From: Oleiagrimonas sp035690885
Lineage (GTDB): Bacteria; Pseudomonadota; Gammaproteobacteria; Xanthomonadales; Rhodanobacteraceae
Assembly (NCBI GenBank): GCA_035690885.1
Contig: DASSKC010000116.1
Location: 8,436-72,435, forward strand
Direction of reading: 5' to 3'
DNA length: 64,000 nt
Below, piece by piece: positions 1 to 10,158 of this stretch. The translations under genes and the position numbers were made by a program. How positions within the stretch are numbered: the first letter of the stretch is position 1; every line of letters starts with the position of its first letter. The notes beneath the pieces are model-generated. The model saw only the letters and a list, made by a program, of their open reading frames with translations, ran no database searches and was not told the origin of the DNA.

Positions 1-437
1 AGTTGGTCAATACTTTCGTGACCGCGCTGGACCGCGAGGACATCGAGGAGATGAACTCGGCGCTGTACAAGATTCCCAAGACCATCGAGAAATTCGCCGA
101 CCGCTACGTGCTGGTCGCCGATCGGCTTGAAGGCGTCGATTTCGCGCAGCGCACGGCCATTCTGGCCAGCTGTACCGAGGTCGTGGCCGAGATGGTCAAG
201 CAGATGCGCAAGGGCCTGAAGATCGACCCGATGCGCAAGCTGCAAAATCGCCTGCAGGCGCTCGAAGCCGAGGCCGATGACCTCCTTCTCGAGCCGTATC
301 GCGAGTTCTACCTGAATGCGTCGGACCCGATGCGCGCGTTGCTGGCCAAGGATCTGTTCGAGATCATCGAAAAGGCCATCGACAAGTGCCGTGACGTCGG
401 CAACGTCATTTATTCCATCGTGCTCAAAAATTCCTAG
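1..437 (+). CDS. DUF47 / PhoU-like phosphate transport accessory protein (5' partial)
   Basis: The reading frame is already open at the left edge, so this is the C-terminal roughly 145 residues of a protein that is usually about 205-215 residues in the DUF47 (PhoU-divergent) family. What remains is a run of charged amphipathic helices without membrane segments, as expected for the all-helical PhoU fold. It ends 8 bases before a PiT phosphate transporter gene. The DUF47-pit pair is a common bacterial operon in which the DUF47 protein is thought to modulate the low-affinity phosphate carrier. The true start lies outside the window. The role comes from family and context, not from a catalytic motif. 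Confidence 0.85.
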   Translation, partial: LVNTFVTALDREDIEEMNSALYKIPKTIEKFADRYVLVADRLEGVDFAQRTAILASCTEVVAEMVKQMRKGLKIDPMRKLQNRLQALEAEADDLLLEPYREFYLNASDPMRALLAKDLFEIIEKAIDKCRDVGNVIYSIVLKNS

Positions 438-445
438 GGGTTCCC

Positions 446-1573
446 GTGAGCATCGGAATGCTGGCTCTGGTCATTGTCGTCGCACTGGCCTTCACCTACA
501 TCAACGGTTTCCACGACACGGCAAACTCCATTGCCACCGTGGTCGCGACCAAGGTGCTGACGCCGGGGCAGGCGGTGTTCCTCGCCGCCGGCACCAACAT
601 GATCGGCGCGCTGCTGGGTACGGCCGTGGCCAAGACGATTGCCGAAGGCCTGGTCAACGCGAATGTGGTCCATGAAGGCGCATTCTTCCTGATCAGTGCG
701 TTGCTTGGCGCGTGCATCTGGAACCTGATCACCTGGTGGCAGGGCTTGCCGTCCAGTTCCAGCCACGCCTTGGTCGGCGGCCTGGTCGGTGCCGCATTGG
801 CCGCCAGCGCCAACGATTTCAACTCGGTGATCTGGTGGACATCCGCAGGCGAGCATTGGTGGCAAGCGCAGGGCGTGGTGCCCAAGGTGATCATTCCGAT
901 GGTCATCTCGCCACTACTGGGCTTCATCATCGCCTTGCTGTTCATGTGGGCGCTGTACGGGTTTTTGCTGTGGTGCTCGCGGCGCAAGGGCGTTGTCAAT
1001 CGTCTGGGGCGCACACCGTTCGTCAACGCGTTTTTCGGCAAGTCGCAGTTGTTCTCGGCGGCCGCCATGGGGCTGTCGCACGGCATGAACGACGCGCAGA
1101 AAACCATGGGCATCGTGGCCCTGGCGCTGGCCGGTGCGACCGCCGCCGGGACCCTGGACCAGGTGCCACACTGGCTGGAGTTCCTGCGCATTCCCGAGGC
1201 CACCAGCGGCGGCTTCGACATCCCGGTCTGGGTCGTCATCCTGTGCGCGCTGGTGATGGCCGCCGGTACCGCCGGTGGCGGCTGGCGCATCATCAAGACG
1301 CTGGGTCACAAGATGGTCAAGCTGCATCCGATCAACGGCTTCGTGGCCGAAACCAGCGGCGCCATCGTCATCTTTGCCGCCTCGGCCTTCGGCATCCCGG
1401 TGTCGACCACGCATTGCGTGTCCACGTCGATCATGGGCGTCGGTGCGGCCAAGCGGTTCAATGCCATCCGCTGGACCGTGGTCGAGCGCATGGTGTGGGC
1501 GTGGTTGCTGACGCTGCCGATCACGGCGGTCATCGCCTACTTGGTGTCGCGCGCGCTCAGCGTGATCGTTTGA
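446..1573 (+). CDS. pit: PiT family inorganic phosphate transporter
   Basis: Inner-membrane low-affinity phosphate/cation symporter of 375 residues. It has the duplicated PHO4 signature: an N-terminal NGFHDTANSIAT and a central GLSHGMNDAQKTMG, each paired with a Ser/Thr-rich membrane motif (SSSSHALVGG and PVSTTHCVST). About ten hydrophobic segments are visible, with a short cytoplasmic loop in the middle. The start is a GTG 8 bases after the DUF47 stop, so the two genes are almost certainly one transcript. The length is near the compact bacterial PiT form rather than the roughly 500-residue PitA. Confidence 0.93.
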   Translation: MSIGMLALVIVVALAFTYINGFHDTANSIATVVATKVLTPGQAVFLAAGTNMIGALLGTAVAKTIAEGLVNANVVHEGAFFLISALLGACIWNLITWWQGLPSSSSHALVGGLVGAALAASANDFNSVIWWTSAGEHWWQAQGVVPKVIIPMVISPLLGFIIALLFMWALYGFLLWCSRRKGVVNRLGRTPFVNAFFGKSQLFSAAAMGLSHGMNDAQKTMGIVALALAGATAAGTLDQVPHWLEFLRIPEATSGGFDIPVWVVILCALVMAAGTAGGGWRIIKTLGHKMVKLHPINGFVAETSGAIVIFAASAFGIPVSTTHCVSTSIMGVGAAKRFNAIRWTVVERMVWAWLLTLPITAVIAYLVSRALSVIV

Positions 1574-1586
1574 TCCCGTTGCTGCC

Positions 1587-1650
1587 GGGAATCTCGAATA
1601 ACCACACCCACCGTTGTTTTGAACGAACGGGGGCGGGTTGTTCGAGGCTC
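1587..1650. repeat. Imperfect palindromic intergenic repeat (intact copy)
   Basis: The left part (ATCTCGAATAACCACACCC) and the right part (GCGGGTTGTTCGAGG) are imperfect inverted repeats. The same left and right halves recur at 9972-10125, but there a REP pair separates them. This copy lies between the convergent pit and SDR genes and may act as an RNA hairpin at both 3' ends. Confidence 0.6.
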
Positions 1651-1661
1651 CTGCGGCGGGT

Positions 1662-2354
1662 TCAGGCCGGCGGGTAGACCCGTGCTTCGCGCACGTGACC
1701 GCGCGTGCCGCGACTGGCCAGGTGCAACATGGTTTCGGCCAGCTCCGCCGGGTCGATCCAGGTCGACGGATCCACGTCCGGCATGGCTTCGCGGTTGCCG
1801 GCAGTGTCCACGGCACCCATCGGATAGACGATGCCGATCTCGATGCCCTTGGGCGCCAGTTCGGCATGCATGGACTTCATCCAGGCGATCATCGCCGCCT
1901 TGGCCGCGGCGTAGGTGCCGCATGAGGCGCCGCCGTCGATAGCCTGGCCCGCACCCACGCCCAGCACGAAGCCGCCACCGTGTTCGAGCATGTGCGGCAG
2001 TGCGGCGCGGGTTGCGTTGAAGGCGGTGCGCAGGTTGATGTCCAGTTGCGCTTCGAGCTGTGCCGGCGTGGTGTCGACTGCGGCACTCATGTCGAAACCG
2101 CCGGCAATGTTGAGCAGCGCATCCACCGGCCCGCAAAGCTTGACGATTCGGTCCACGGTGCGCGAGGCGTCGTCGGCGTCGGCGAGATTGGCCCGCACCA
2201 CGCATGCATCCGGATATTCGCGGTTCAGGCGCGCGTGTTCGGCGTCACCGTAGGCAATCAACGCCAGGTTCCAGTCCGCTTGCGCGAAGGCAGTGATGAC
2301 ATGCGCGGCGATGGCACCGCCGGCACCGGTGATGATCGCGGTTTTGTGCGACAT
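1662..2354 (-). CDS. SDR family NAD(P)-dependent oxidoreductase
   Basis: Classical short-chain dehydrogenase of 230 residues from the chosen ATG at 2354. That start puts the nucleotide-binding motif TGAGGAIA within the first 20 residues. The NAG-type motif appears as NIAGG near residue 85, and the active-site region reads TYAAAKAAM, that is Y-x3-K, although the upstream catalytic Ser region is not textbook (VGAGQAIDGG). The substrate cannot be read from the sequence. It is convergent with pit and divided from it by a palindromic repeat. A longer in-frame start at 2375 would add seven residues before the Rossmann strand and is less likely. Confidence 0.8.
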   Translation of the reverse strand: MSHKTAIITGAGGAIAAHVITAFAQADWNLALIAYGDAEHARLNREYPDACVVRANLADADDASRTVDRIVKLCGPVDALLNIAGGFDMSAAVDTTPAQLEAQLDINLRTAFNATRAALPHMLEHGGGFVLGVGAGQAIDGGASCGTYAAAKAAMIAWMKSMHAELAPKGIEIGIVYPMGAVDTAGNREAMPDVDPSTWIDPAELAETMLHLASRGTRGHVREARVYPPA

Positions 2355-2401
2355 GGCGCGCTCCACTGTGGACACGGCGTCCGATTATCACACAGCGGTC
2401 T

Positions 2402-2806
2402 TCAGGACGCGTCCTCGCCGCCGGAGACGATGGCTTCGAGGCGGTCGCCGAGTTCACCCAGCTCGTTGACCAGACGCTGCAGTTCCGTCGCGTTCAATAG
2501 TTCATAGGGGCGGTTGGCGCAAAGCTGCAGCCAGGCGACATCGTCCAGGTCGCTGACCGCCAGAAAGCCCATGCGCTGCTCCCAGTTGAAACGCAGGCAG
2601 CGCTCGGGATCGGTGTCGGCGAGCGGGCCGATGGGCGTGGAGATGCGCAGGTAGCGGCGCTCGTTCTCGTCTTCCATTTCGGCCAGGTAAATGCCTTGCC
2701 GGCGACCGTTGCCCAGCGCCAGATCGAAGCTGACGAGATAGGGCGCGTTGTGGTGCAGCGAGTGCAGGTTGCCCACATGGGAGCGGATGGCTTCGAAGTC
2801 CTGCAT
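2402..2806 (-). CDS. Conserved hypothetical protein, 134 aa
   Basis: I do not recognise a named family. The protein is soluble and acidic, has no signal peptide or membrane segment, and looks like a mixed alpha/beta domain ending in a Leu/Glu-rich helix (LQRLVNELGELGDRL). The open frame runs much further upstream, but only the part from about 2818 or 2806 has normal amino-acid composition. ATG 2806 has GGAAA about 7 bases upstream, so I chose it. It is divergent from the alkyltransferase-like gene and 47 bases downstream of the SDR start on the same strand. It could share a transcript with the SDR gene. Confidence 0.6.
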   Translation of the reverse strand: MQDFEAIRSHVGNLHSLHHNAPYLVSFDLALGNGRRQGIYLAEMEDENERRYLRISTPIGPLADTDPERCLRFNWEQRMGFLAVSDLDDVAWLQLCANRPYELLNATELQRLVNELGELGDRLEAIVSGGEDAS

Positions 2807-2880
2807 GGCGGTTTCCATCGAGGGTGGTACGTCACGATGGTACCTTGTCGACGTCGCGTCATGTCTGCCCAACCGAATCG

Positions 2881-3216
2881 ATGAACGAGGCCTACCTGCG
2901 AATCTACGCCGCCGTGTCGGCGATCCCTGCCGGTCGCGTGGCCAGTTATGGCGCCATCGCCGCCCGCGCCGGCCTGCCGCGGCGGGCGCGCATGGTGGGT
3001 CGGGCCCTGGCCGAGACGCCCGACGACATGAACCTGCCCTGGCATCGCGTGGTGCGCGCCGACGGTCGCATTGCATTGCCGGCAGGCAGTGCCGGTTTTC
3101 GCGAGCAATGCCGGCGCCTGCGCGCCGAAGGCGTAACCGCGCGCGACGGCCGCGTACCGATGCGTGCCTTCGGCCTGCATCATGATCTTGATCGCGAGAT
3201 CTGGGGCATGCCTTGA
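2881..3216 (+). CDS. Alkyltransferase-like protein (ATL, MGMT family)
   Basis: A 111-residue protein made only of the DNA-binding domain of O6-alkylguanine-DNA alkyltransferases. It has the helix-turn-helix region (GRVASYGAIAARAGLPRRAR) and the Arg finger. The active-site motif that in true MGMT reads PCHRV is PWHRVV, so the acceptor Cys is Trp. This is the hallmark of ATL proteins such as E. coli YbaZ, which bind and flip O6-alkylguanine but do not repair it, and instead flag the lesion for nucleotide excision repair. It is followed 29 bases later by recQ on the same strand, so the two genome-maintenance genes may be co-transcribed. Confidence 0.92.
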   Translation: MNEAYLRIYAAVSAIPAGRVASYGAIAARAGLPRRARMVGRALAETPDDMNLPWHRVVRADGRIALPAGSAGFREQCRRLRAEGVTARDGRVPMRAFGLHHDLDREIWGMP

Positions 3217-3245
3217 GCGATATTTCCGACAGCTGACGAGGGCCG

Positions 3246-5120
<1,875 letters not shown>

Positions 5121-5165
5121 ATTCCGTCGCGTGCACGACTGAACGTTTTCCGCTATAAAATGATT

Positions 5166-5198
5166 ATCCGGCAATTGCCTGTGCGTGGATTGCCGGAT
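5166..5198. other. Perfect 10-bp inverted repeat in the recQ-DUF805 gap
   Basis: ATCCGGCAAT and ATTGCCGGAT are separated by 13 bases, 45 bases after the recQ stop. No T-tract follows, so it is not a typical intrinsic terminator. It could be a 3'-end stabilising hairpin or an operator. The rest of the 314-base gap (5121-5434) shows no convincing gene. A 92-codon open frame there has no recognisable composition or ribosome site. Confidence 0.45.
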
Positions 5199-5434
5199 GA
5201 CCTTGTCCTTGCGGCGTTCGGGGGCGCATGGCCGGCAATGTCCGCCTGCCGTGCGCGAACGATGCAGGTCAAATGGGGAACGTCTTGCGCGGTTCGTGAA
5301 AACGTCCAGTCCAGATCGGTGCGTGCGCCGGATGCGATGGTTTTTTTCATGTTTGTCTGTCCAGGGCGGTGTTCCTTTCATGTCACGGTTGCGTGTCACA
5401 TCGACACGCAATCACACAAGCAGGAGAGTGGTAC

Positions 5435-5809
5435 GTGAATTGGTATCTGGAAGTGTTGCGCAACAATTACGCCAACTTTACGGGCAGGGCCAGGCGCCAG
5501 GAATACTGGATGTACACCCTCGTCAATTGCATTATTGCCGTGGTGTTGTATGTGCTGGCCATCGCTTTGCGCGGGAACGCGCTGGGCGCCATTTTCATGG
5601 TGGCGTATGCCTTGTACGCGCTGGCTGTGCTCATTCCGGGGCTGGCTGTCGCGGCGCGACGCCTGCACGATACCGGTCGCAGCGGTTGGTGGCAGTTGAT
5701 CGCGCTGGTGCCGTTTGTCGGCGGGATCATCCTGTTGGTTTTCCTGGTTCTGGAAGGGCATCAGGGTTCGAATGAGTTTGGTGGCGATCCGAAAGCCGTT
5801 TCCGTCTGA
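5435..5809 (+). CDS. DUF805 family membrane protein
   Basis: A 124-residue inner-membrane protein. It opens with the family's usual WYLEVLRNNYANFTGRARRQ-type N-terminus, followed by three to four hydrophobic segments. The conserved RRLHDTGRSGWW motif lies before the last two. The function is unknown for the family. The GTG start at 5435 has a clear AGGAG 8 bases upstream. The open frame extends further upstream but without a better site. A strong terminator follows immediately, so this appears to be a single-gene transcript. Confidence 0.9.
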   Translation: MNWYLEVLRNNYANFTGRARRQEYWMYTLVNCIIAVVLYVLAIALRGNALGAIFMVAYALYALAVLIPGLAVAARRLHDTGRSGWWQLIALVPFVGGIILLVFLVLEGHQGSNEFGGDPKAVSV

Positions 5810-5821
5810 GCAAGTCGGATG

Positions 5822-5860
5822 ACGCAGAAAAAACCCGGTTCGCCGGGTTTTTTTCTGCGT
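5822..5860 (+). terminator. Intrinsic terminator after the DUF805 gene
   Basis: A near-perfect hairpin in which ACGCAGAAAAAAACCCG pairs with CGGGTTTTTTTCTGCGT. The GC core is flanked by A- and T-tracts, so it can work in both directions. It begins 12 bases after the DUF805 stop. Confidence 0.92.
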
Positions 5861-6037
5861 GTCGGATGGAGGTCGCGATGATCCGGAAGCGTTCCTGATC
5901 CACGTTGGTACAGGCTCACGTCCCGTGCAGGTGCGTGATGTAGTGTGACCGTGTGTCATTGGCCGCGGCGGCAATATCCTGAAGTGGTATTCCGCTTGCC
6001 GATGGCTCGTTGACCACGGCTGTAACGGCACCCGCGC

Positions 6038-7492
6038 ATGAACCGCATCCTGATACCCGGCAAGACCTGCTGGCGCATCGAACGCGCCGGTCGTCAGCGC
6101 GTCATCATCGACGCGGCGGATTATTTCGTCGCGGTCAAAGCCGCGATGCTGAAGGCCCGGCACAGCATCATGCTGATCGGCTGGGATTTCGACACCCGCA
6201 TCCGGTTTGAGGCCGAACACCAGACACTGGAAGGCCCCAACCGTCTCAACCGCTTGCTGAAGTGGCTGGTCAAGCGCGAACCGGGGCTGCAAGTGCGCGT
6301 GCTGAAGTGGGATCTGGGCATGCTGCAGGCACTGAGCCGCGGCATGATGCCGATCGTGCTGGCCAACCTGGCCAGCCGCCGTCGCCTGCATATCAAGCTT
6401 GACGGCAAGCATCCGGCCGGCGCGGCCCATCATCAGAAAATCGTCGTCATCGACGACAGCATTGCCTTTTGCGGCGGCATCGACATGACCGTCGGGCGCT
6501 GGGACACCCGCGAGCACCGCGATGACGACACGCGGCGGCGGAGCCCGCAGGGCAAGCCGTTGGGCCCATGGCATGACGCCACCATGATCGTCGACGATGC
6601 GGCCGCGCGCACCATTGGCGACATCGCGCGTGAGCGCTGGGAGGACGCCACGGGCGAGCATCTGCAACCGGTCACGGCTACCGACGATGCCTGGCCCGAT
6701 GGCCTGGAGCCGGCGTTGCGCGATGTCGACATCGCGGTGGCGCGAACGTTGCCGGAGCTGGACGAGCGTGCTGAAGTCCGCGAGATCGAGGCGCTGTATC
6801 TGGCCGGCATCCGGCATGCGCGACATACGCTGTACCTGGAAAGCCAGTATCTGGCCGCGCGCCGACTGGCCGAAGCGCTGGCGCAGCGGCTGGCCGAACC
6901 CGACGGCCCGGAAGTGATCATCGTCCTGCCCGAATGCATCGATGACAGCTGGCTCGAACACGAAGCCATGGACAGCGCCCGGACGCGTTTGTTGCACATG
7001 TTGTGGGATGCCGATCGGCACCATCGCCTGGGTGCGTACTACCCGGTTACGCGAAACGGCACGTCGATCTACGTGCACGCCAAGATCATGATCGTCGACG
7101 ATGTGCTGCTGCGCGTCGGCTCGTCGAATCTCAACAACCGCTCGATGGGATTCGATACCGAATGCGACCTGGCCATCGAGGCGGCCGACGACGACGTCAC
7201 GCTGCGCCGACACGTCCAAGCGGTCAGGCGCGACCTGCTTTGCGAACATCTGGATACCGACGTGGACACGTTCGACGCGCGGATGACGCAAGCGGAGGGT
7301 TCCGTGTTGTCGGTGGTCGAGACCTTGCGCGGCAGCGGACACACGCTGCAACCGTTCGACCCCGCGTTGATGACCGATGGCGAAAGCCCGCTCGCGGAAA
7401 ACGAACTGCTGGACCCGGAGCACGTCGCGGGCGGCTTTGGCACGCGGTTGTGGTTCGGGGTTTCAAAGCTGCTTGGGCACAGGCGTCGTTAG
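6038..7492 (+). CDS. Phospholipase D-type phosphatidyltransferase / cardiolipin synthase-like protein
   Basis: A 484-residue protein with two HKD motifs: H-x-K in HHQKIVVIDDSIAFCGG near residue 131, and HAKIMIVDDVLLRVGSSN near residue 347. The usual GG/S and N residues lie downstream of each. It has no N-terminal membrane anchor, unlike ClsA, and resembles the soluble ClsB/PLD-like proteins that transfer phosphatidyl groups. No clear ribosome site precedes ATG 6038. It converges on the LigD-type polymerase gene, and the two stops overlap by a few bases. The lipid substrate is inferred from the family only. Confidence 0.85.
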   Translation: MNRILIPGKTCWRIERAGRQRVIIDAADYFVAVKAAMLKARHSIMLIGWDFDTRIRFEAEHQTLEGPNRLNRLLKWLVKREPGLQVRVLKWDLGMLQALSRGMMPIVLANLASRRRLHIKLDGKHPAGAAHHQKIVVIDDSIAFCGGIDMTVGRWDTREHRDDDTRRRSPQGKPLGPWHDATMIVDDAAARTIGDIARERWEDATGEHLQPVTATDDAWPDGLEPALRDVDIAVARTLPELDERAEVREIEALYLAGIRHARHTLYLESQYLAARRLAEALAQRLAEPDGPEVIIVLPECIDDSWLEHEAMDSARTRLLHMLWDADRHHRLGAYYPVTRNGTSIYVHAKIMIVDDVLLRVGSSNLNNRSMGFDTECDLAIEAADDDVTLRRHVQAVRRDLLCEHLDTDVDTFDARMTQAEGSVLSVVETLRGSGHTLQPFDPALMTDGESPLAENELLDPEHVAGGFGTRLWFGVSKLLGHRRR

Positions 7493-8391
7493 GCGTTTTC
7501 CAGCTTGTCCAGCTTTGCCTCGTGGTCCCGCAGCGACGCGACATGGCGCTCGATGGTGCTCCACGCGTCGGGCTTTTGTCCGAGCCGCCGGATGGCATTG
7601 TCGATGCGGTAGCGATCGGCGCGCAGTTGGCTGTCGTCCAGCTCGTCCCATTCGAGCGGCATGGCCACCGGCGCGCCGGGCCTGGCGCGGACCGCATAGG
7701 GCGCCACCGCGGTTTGCCCGTAGGCATTGCGCATGATGTCCACGTACAGGCGCTGACCACGCTTGTCCTTGCGTTGTTCGGTGGTCAGCCGGTCCGGTTC
7801 GCGCGCGACGGCGGCTTCGGCAACGCGACGCGCAAATTCGCGCGTGGCGTCGAAGTCGGCCTCGGCATCAAGCGGCACCACCACATGCAACCCGCGCGAG
7901 CCGGTGGTCATGACGAAGCTTGCCAAGCTCACCTCGCCGAGTACGGCGTGGATCGTGTGGGCGGCACGACGCACCGTCGCAAAATCGTCCTCACCAGGAT
8001 CGAGGTCGAAGATCATGCGGTCGGGGTGATGCGGCCGTCCGGCGCGCGCCAGCCACACGTGTGGCGTGATGCAAGCCAGGTTGGCCAGATACACGAGCGT
8101 GGCGGCGTTGTCGCACACGCAGTGCTCGACCTCGTTGCCGTCTTCGTGCGGCAAGGCGACACGCACGACCCAATCGGGGAAATATTCCGCGGCGTTCTGC
8201 TGGTAGAAGCCGTCGGCGTCGATGCCGTCGGGAAAGCGGTGCAGGGTCAAAGGGCGCTGGGAGACATACGGCAGCATGGTCGTGGCGATGCGCTCGTAAT
8301 AGTCGATCAGGTCACCTTTGGTAATGCCGTCATCGGGAAACAGCACCTTGTCACGATTGGACATGTCGATGTCGTGGCCGTCGATCTTCAT
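7489..8391 (-). CDS. LigD-type non-homologous end-joining polymerase domain protein
   Basis: A 300-residue stand-alone polymerase/primase domain of the LigD (archaeo-eukaryotic primase) family. The sequence shows the N-terminal SNRDKVLFPDDGITKGDLIDYY region, the catalytic DLDP motif (FDLDPGEDDF), a SRGLHVVVPL motif and the third acidic site LYVDIMRNAYGQTAV. No ligase or phosphoesterase domain is fused to it, and no ku gene is in this window, so end-joining would need partners encoded elsewhere. ATG 8391 was chosen because upstream codons in the same open frame look non-coding. It is convergent with the PLD gene. Confidence 0.9.
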   Translation of the reverse strand: MKIDGHDIDMSNRDKVLFPDDGITKGDLIDYYERIATTMLPYVSQRPLTLHRFPDGIDADGFYQQNAAEYFPDWVVRVALPHEDGNEVEHCVCDNAATLVYLANLACITPHVWLARAGRPHHPDRMIFDLDPGEDDFATVRRAAHTIHAVLGEVSLASFVMTTGSRGLHVVVPLDAEADFDATREFARRVAEAAVAREPDRLTTEQRKDKRGQRLYVDIMRNAYGQTAVAPYAVRARPGAPVAMPLEWDELDDSQLRADRYRIDNAIRRLGQKPDAWSTIERHVASLRDHEAKLDKLENA

Positions 8392-8539
8392 GGTGGGTAC
8401 CTGCTTGTTTGTGTGCCGCGGCGAGTCCTTGCGGTGCATGTGCTCAGAGTAACGACCATCGTGCCGGTCGCCTGACTGACACTGAAACAAGATTCGGCTC
8501 CGGTCCCGACAGACGTCAAAGCACGGCTAGACTGTCACC

Positions 8540-9415
8540 ATGGCCAGTCAGTCGCCAAGCGATCCCGAACGTGAACCCCGGCGTGTCGATGACGACCAGG
8601 CGCCCGAGGGTTCGTTTCATCTGAGCGAACGCGAGCGCGAAGAAGTCGAGCAGAATCTGCCACCGCGCGTCCAGGTGCTGCACGAGGCCATTCGCGTGGA
8701 GGGCAGGGCCGAGCTGGCGCGTGGCGCCGGGGCCTTGGCGTGGTCGTCGGTCGCGGCTGGTCTGTCGATGGGATTCTCGATGCTGATCCCCGCCTTGCTG
8801 GCGGTGCATCTGGTCGGCGTGCCCGGCGGCTTCCTGATCAGCGAGCTGGGTTACACGGTGGGTTTCCTGATCGTGGTGTCGGCGCGCCAGCAACTGTTCA
8901 CCGAAAACACGCTGACCGCCGTGTTGCCGCTGATGACCAATCCGCATTGGCGCGAACTCTGGCGGCTGCTGCGGCTGTGGACCATCGTGTTGCTCGGCAA
9001 CCTGGTCGGCGTGGCCGTGTTCGCCTGCGCGATGGTCTACATGCACGTGCTCAACGACGAGACCCAGGCGGCGTTGGTGAAGCAGGCCCTGGAGGTGATA
9101 AAAATCCCGACCATGGCCATGTTCACCAAGGGCATCATTGCCGGCTGGCTGCTCGGCACCATGGTCTGGCTGCTGCCGGCGCTGCCGCGCTCGAAGGTGT
9201 TCGTGATCATCCTGATGACGTGGCTGATCGGCGTGGGCAACTTCTCGCACGCCATCGCCGGCTCCACCGAAGTGTTGTATCTGGTGTTTCGCGGCGAGCT
9301 GCCGTTCGTGGACTATGTGACCAGCTTTGCACTGCCCACCATCGCCGGCAACATCGTCGGCGGCAGCGTGATCTTCGGTCTGATCAGCCATGCGCAAGTG
9401 CGCAGCGAGCGGTGA
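8540..9415 (+). CDS. Formate/nitrite transporter (FNT) family channel, YfdC-like
   Basis: A 291-residue inner-membrane protein. After a polar N-terminal tail of about 55 residues come six hydrophobic segments with the FNT repeat features: ARGAGALAWSSVAAGLSMG, a QLFTENTLTAVLP motif in the first half, and FTKGIIAGWLLG plus GVGNFSHAIAGSTE in the second. The tail and motifs are closest to the E. coli YfdC subgroup, whose substrate is uncertain. Transport of formate or nitrite is therefore only a family-level guess. The ATG lacks a clear ribosome site, and a TAGACT box lies just upstream, so a very short leader is possible. Confidence 0.85.
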   Translation: MASQSPSDPEREPRRVDDDQAPEGSFHLSEREREEVEQNLPPRVQVLHEAIRVEGRAELARGAGALAWSSVAAGLSMGFSMLIPALLAVHLVGVPGGFLISELGYTVGFLIVVSARQQLFTENTLTAVLPLMTNPHWRELWRLLRLWTIVLLGNLVGVAVFACAMVYMHVLNDETQAALVKQALEVIKIPTMAMFTKGIIAGWLLGTMVWLLPALPRSKVFVIILMTWLIGVGNFSHAIAGSTEVLYLVFRGELPFVDYVTSFALPTIAGNIVGGSVIFGLISHAQVRSER

Positions 9416-9446
9416 CAACCGCGACGCAGGGTGGGCCACCCATCGC

Positions 9447-9528
9447 AGGAGCGGCGGAAGCCGCGATGGGGCGTGTCCGCACGCTGGTTGCCTTGCGGCA
9501 TGGATGAATCGCGGCTTCCGCCGCTCCT
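9447..9528. repeat. REP pair (BIME), GGAGCGGCGGAAGCCGCGA family, copy 1
   Basis: The two outer arms, 9447-9467 and 9508-9528, are a perfect 21-bp inverted repeat beginning AGGAGCGGCGG, around about 40 bases of spacer. It lies between the FNT gene and the thiamine-binding gene. The same family occurs at 9999-10082 and 28791-28874. Sequence and layout match bacterial REP/BIME elements. Confidence 0.9.
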
Positions 9529-9609
9529 GTGGTCACTTTGAGCCAACATGGCCGTTGCAGGAGGGATGGAAGGCCCGATCGGAAACGCCGCAAGGCGTCA
9601 ATGGCGCCG

Positions 9610-9933
9610 TCACGCGCCGCCGGATGCGCGATCGCGTTCGCTCACGGCCTTCTCCAGCCGCTCCAGCTTGCCGGTGATCTCGTTGCTGTGGCCGGGGCGG
9701 ATGTCGGCCTTGACCACCAGGCTGATGCGGGTGCCGTAGTCCGCGACGGCGTCCGTGGCGCGACGGATGACGTCGAACACCTCGTCCCATTCACCCTCAA
9801 TGGTGGTGAACATGGAGTCGGTGCGGTTGGGCAAACCGGACGCGCGCACGACTTGCACGGCGGCGGCGACGGCATCGTGGACCGAATCATCGGCACGACT
9901 GCCGCTGGGAACGATGGAAAATGCAGCAAGCAT
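9610..9933 (-). CDS. Thiamine-binding protein, MTH1187/YkoF-like (DUF77)
   Basis: A 107-residue single-domain protein with the family pattern of an N-terminal AAFSIVPSG strand, a central DSMFTTIEGEWDEVFDVI region and RISLVVKADIRPGH. Members form ferredoxin-like dimers or tetramers that bind thiamine or its breakdown products. Start 9933 has a strong GGGAGG just upstream, so the longer open frame (to 9996) is not used. REP-type repeats flank it on both sides. Confidence 0.85.
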   Translation of the reverse strand: MLAAFSIVPSGSRADDSVHDAVAAAVQVVRASGLPNRTDSMFTTIEGEWDEVFDVIRRATDAVADYGTRISLVVKADIRPGHSNEITGKLERLEKAVSERDRASGGA

Positions 9934-9971
9934 GATGGGCCTCCCGTGAGTGCGTTGCACTCGCCATTGTA

Positions 9972-10125
9972 GGGAATCTCGAATATCCACATCCACCGTA
10001 GGAGCGGCGGAAGCCGCGATGGGGCGTGCCCGCGCGGTTGATATCTTGCGGCATGACCGAATCGCGGCTTCCGCCGCTCCTACCTTTGTTGTGAACCGAC
10101 AGGGGCCGGTTTTTCGAGGCTTCTC
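9972..10125. repeat. Older palindromic repeat interrupted by a REP pair
   Basis: The left half (GGGAATCTCGAATATCCACA) and the right half (GTGAACCGACAGGGGCCGG, then TTTTTCGAGGC) match the two halves of the intact element at 1587-1650. Between them sits a complete REP pair, 9999-10082, with 22-bp inverted arms (TAGGAGCGGCGG...). This looks like a REP pair inserted into a pre-existing repeat. Confidence 0.75.
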
Positions 10126-10158
10126 CGTAGTAGTCAGGTCGGGAAATATCGGCCGGGC

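Noticed and set aside
5160..5438. A 92-codon frame before the DUF805 gene
   Set aside because: It has no ribosome site, contains the 5166-5198 inverted repeat and has no recognisable sequence.
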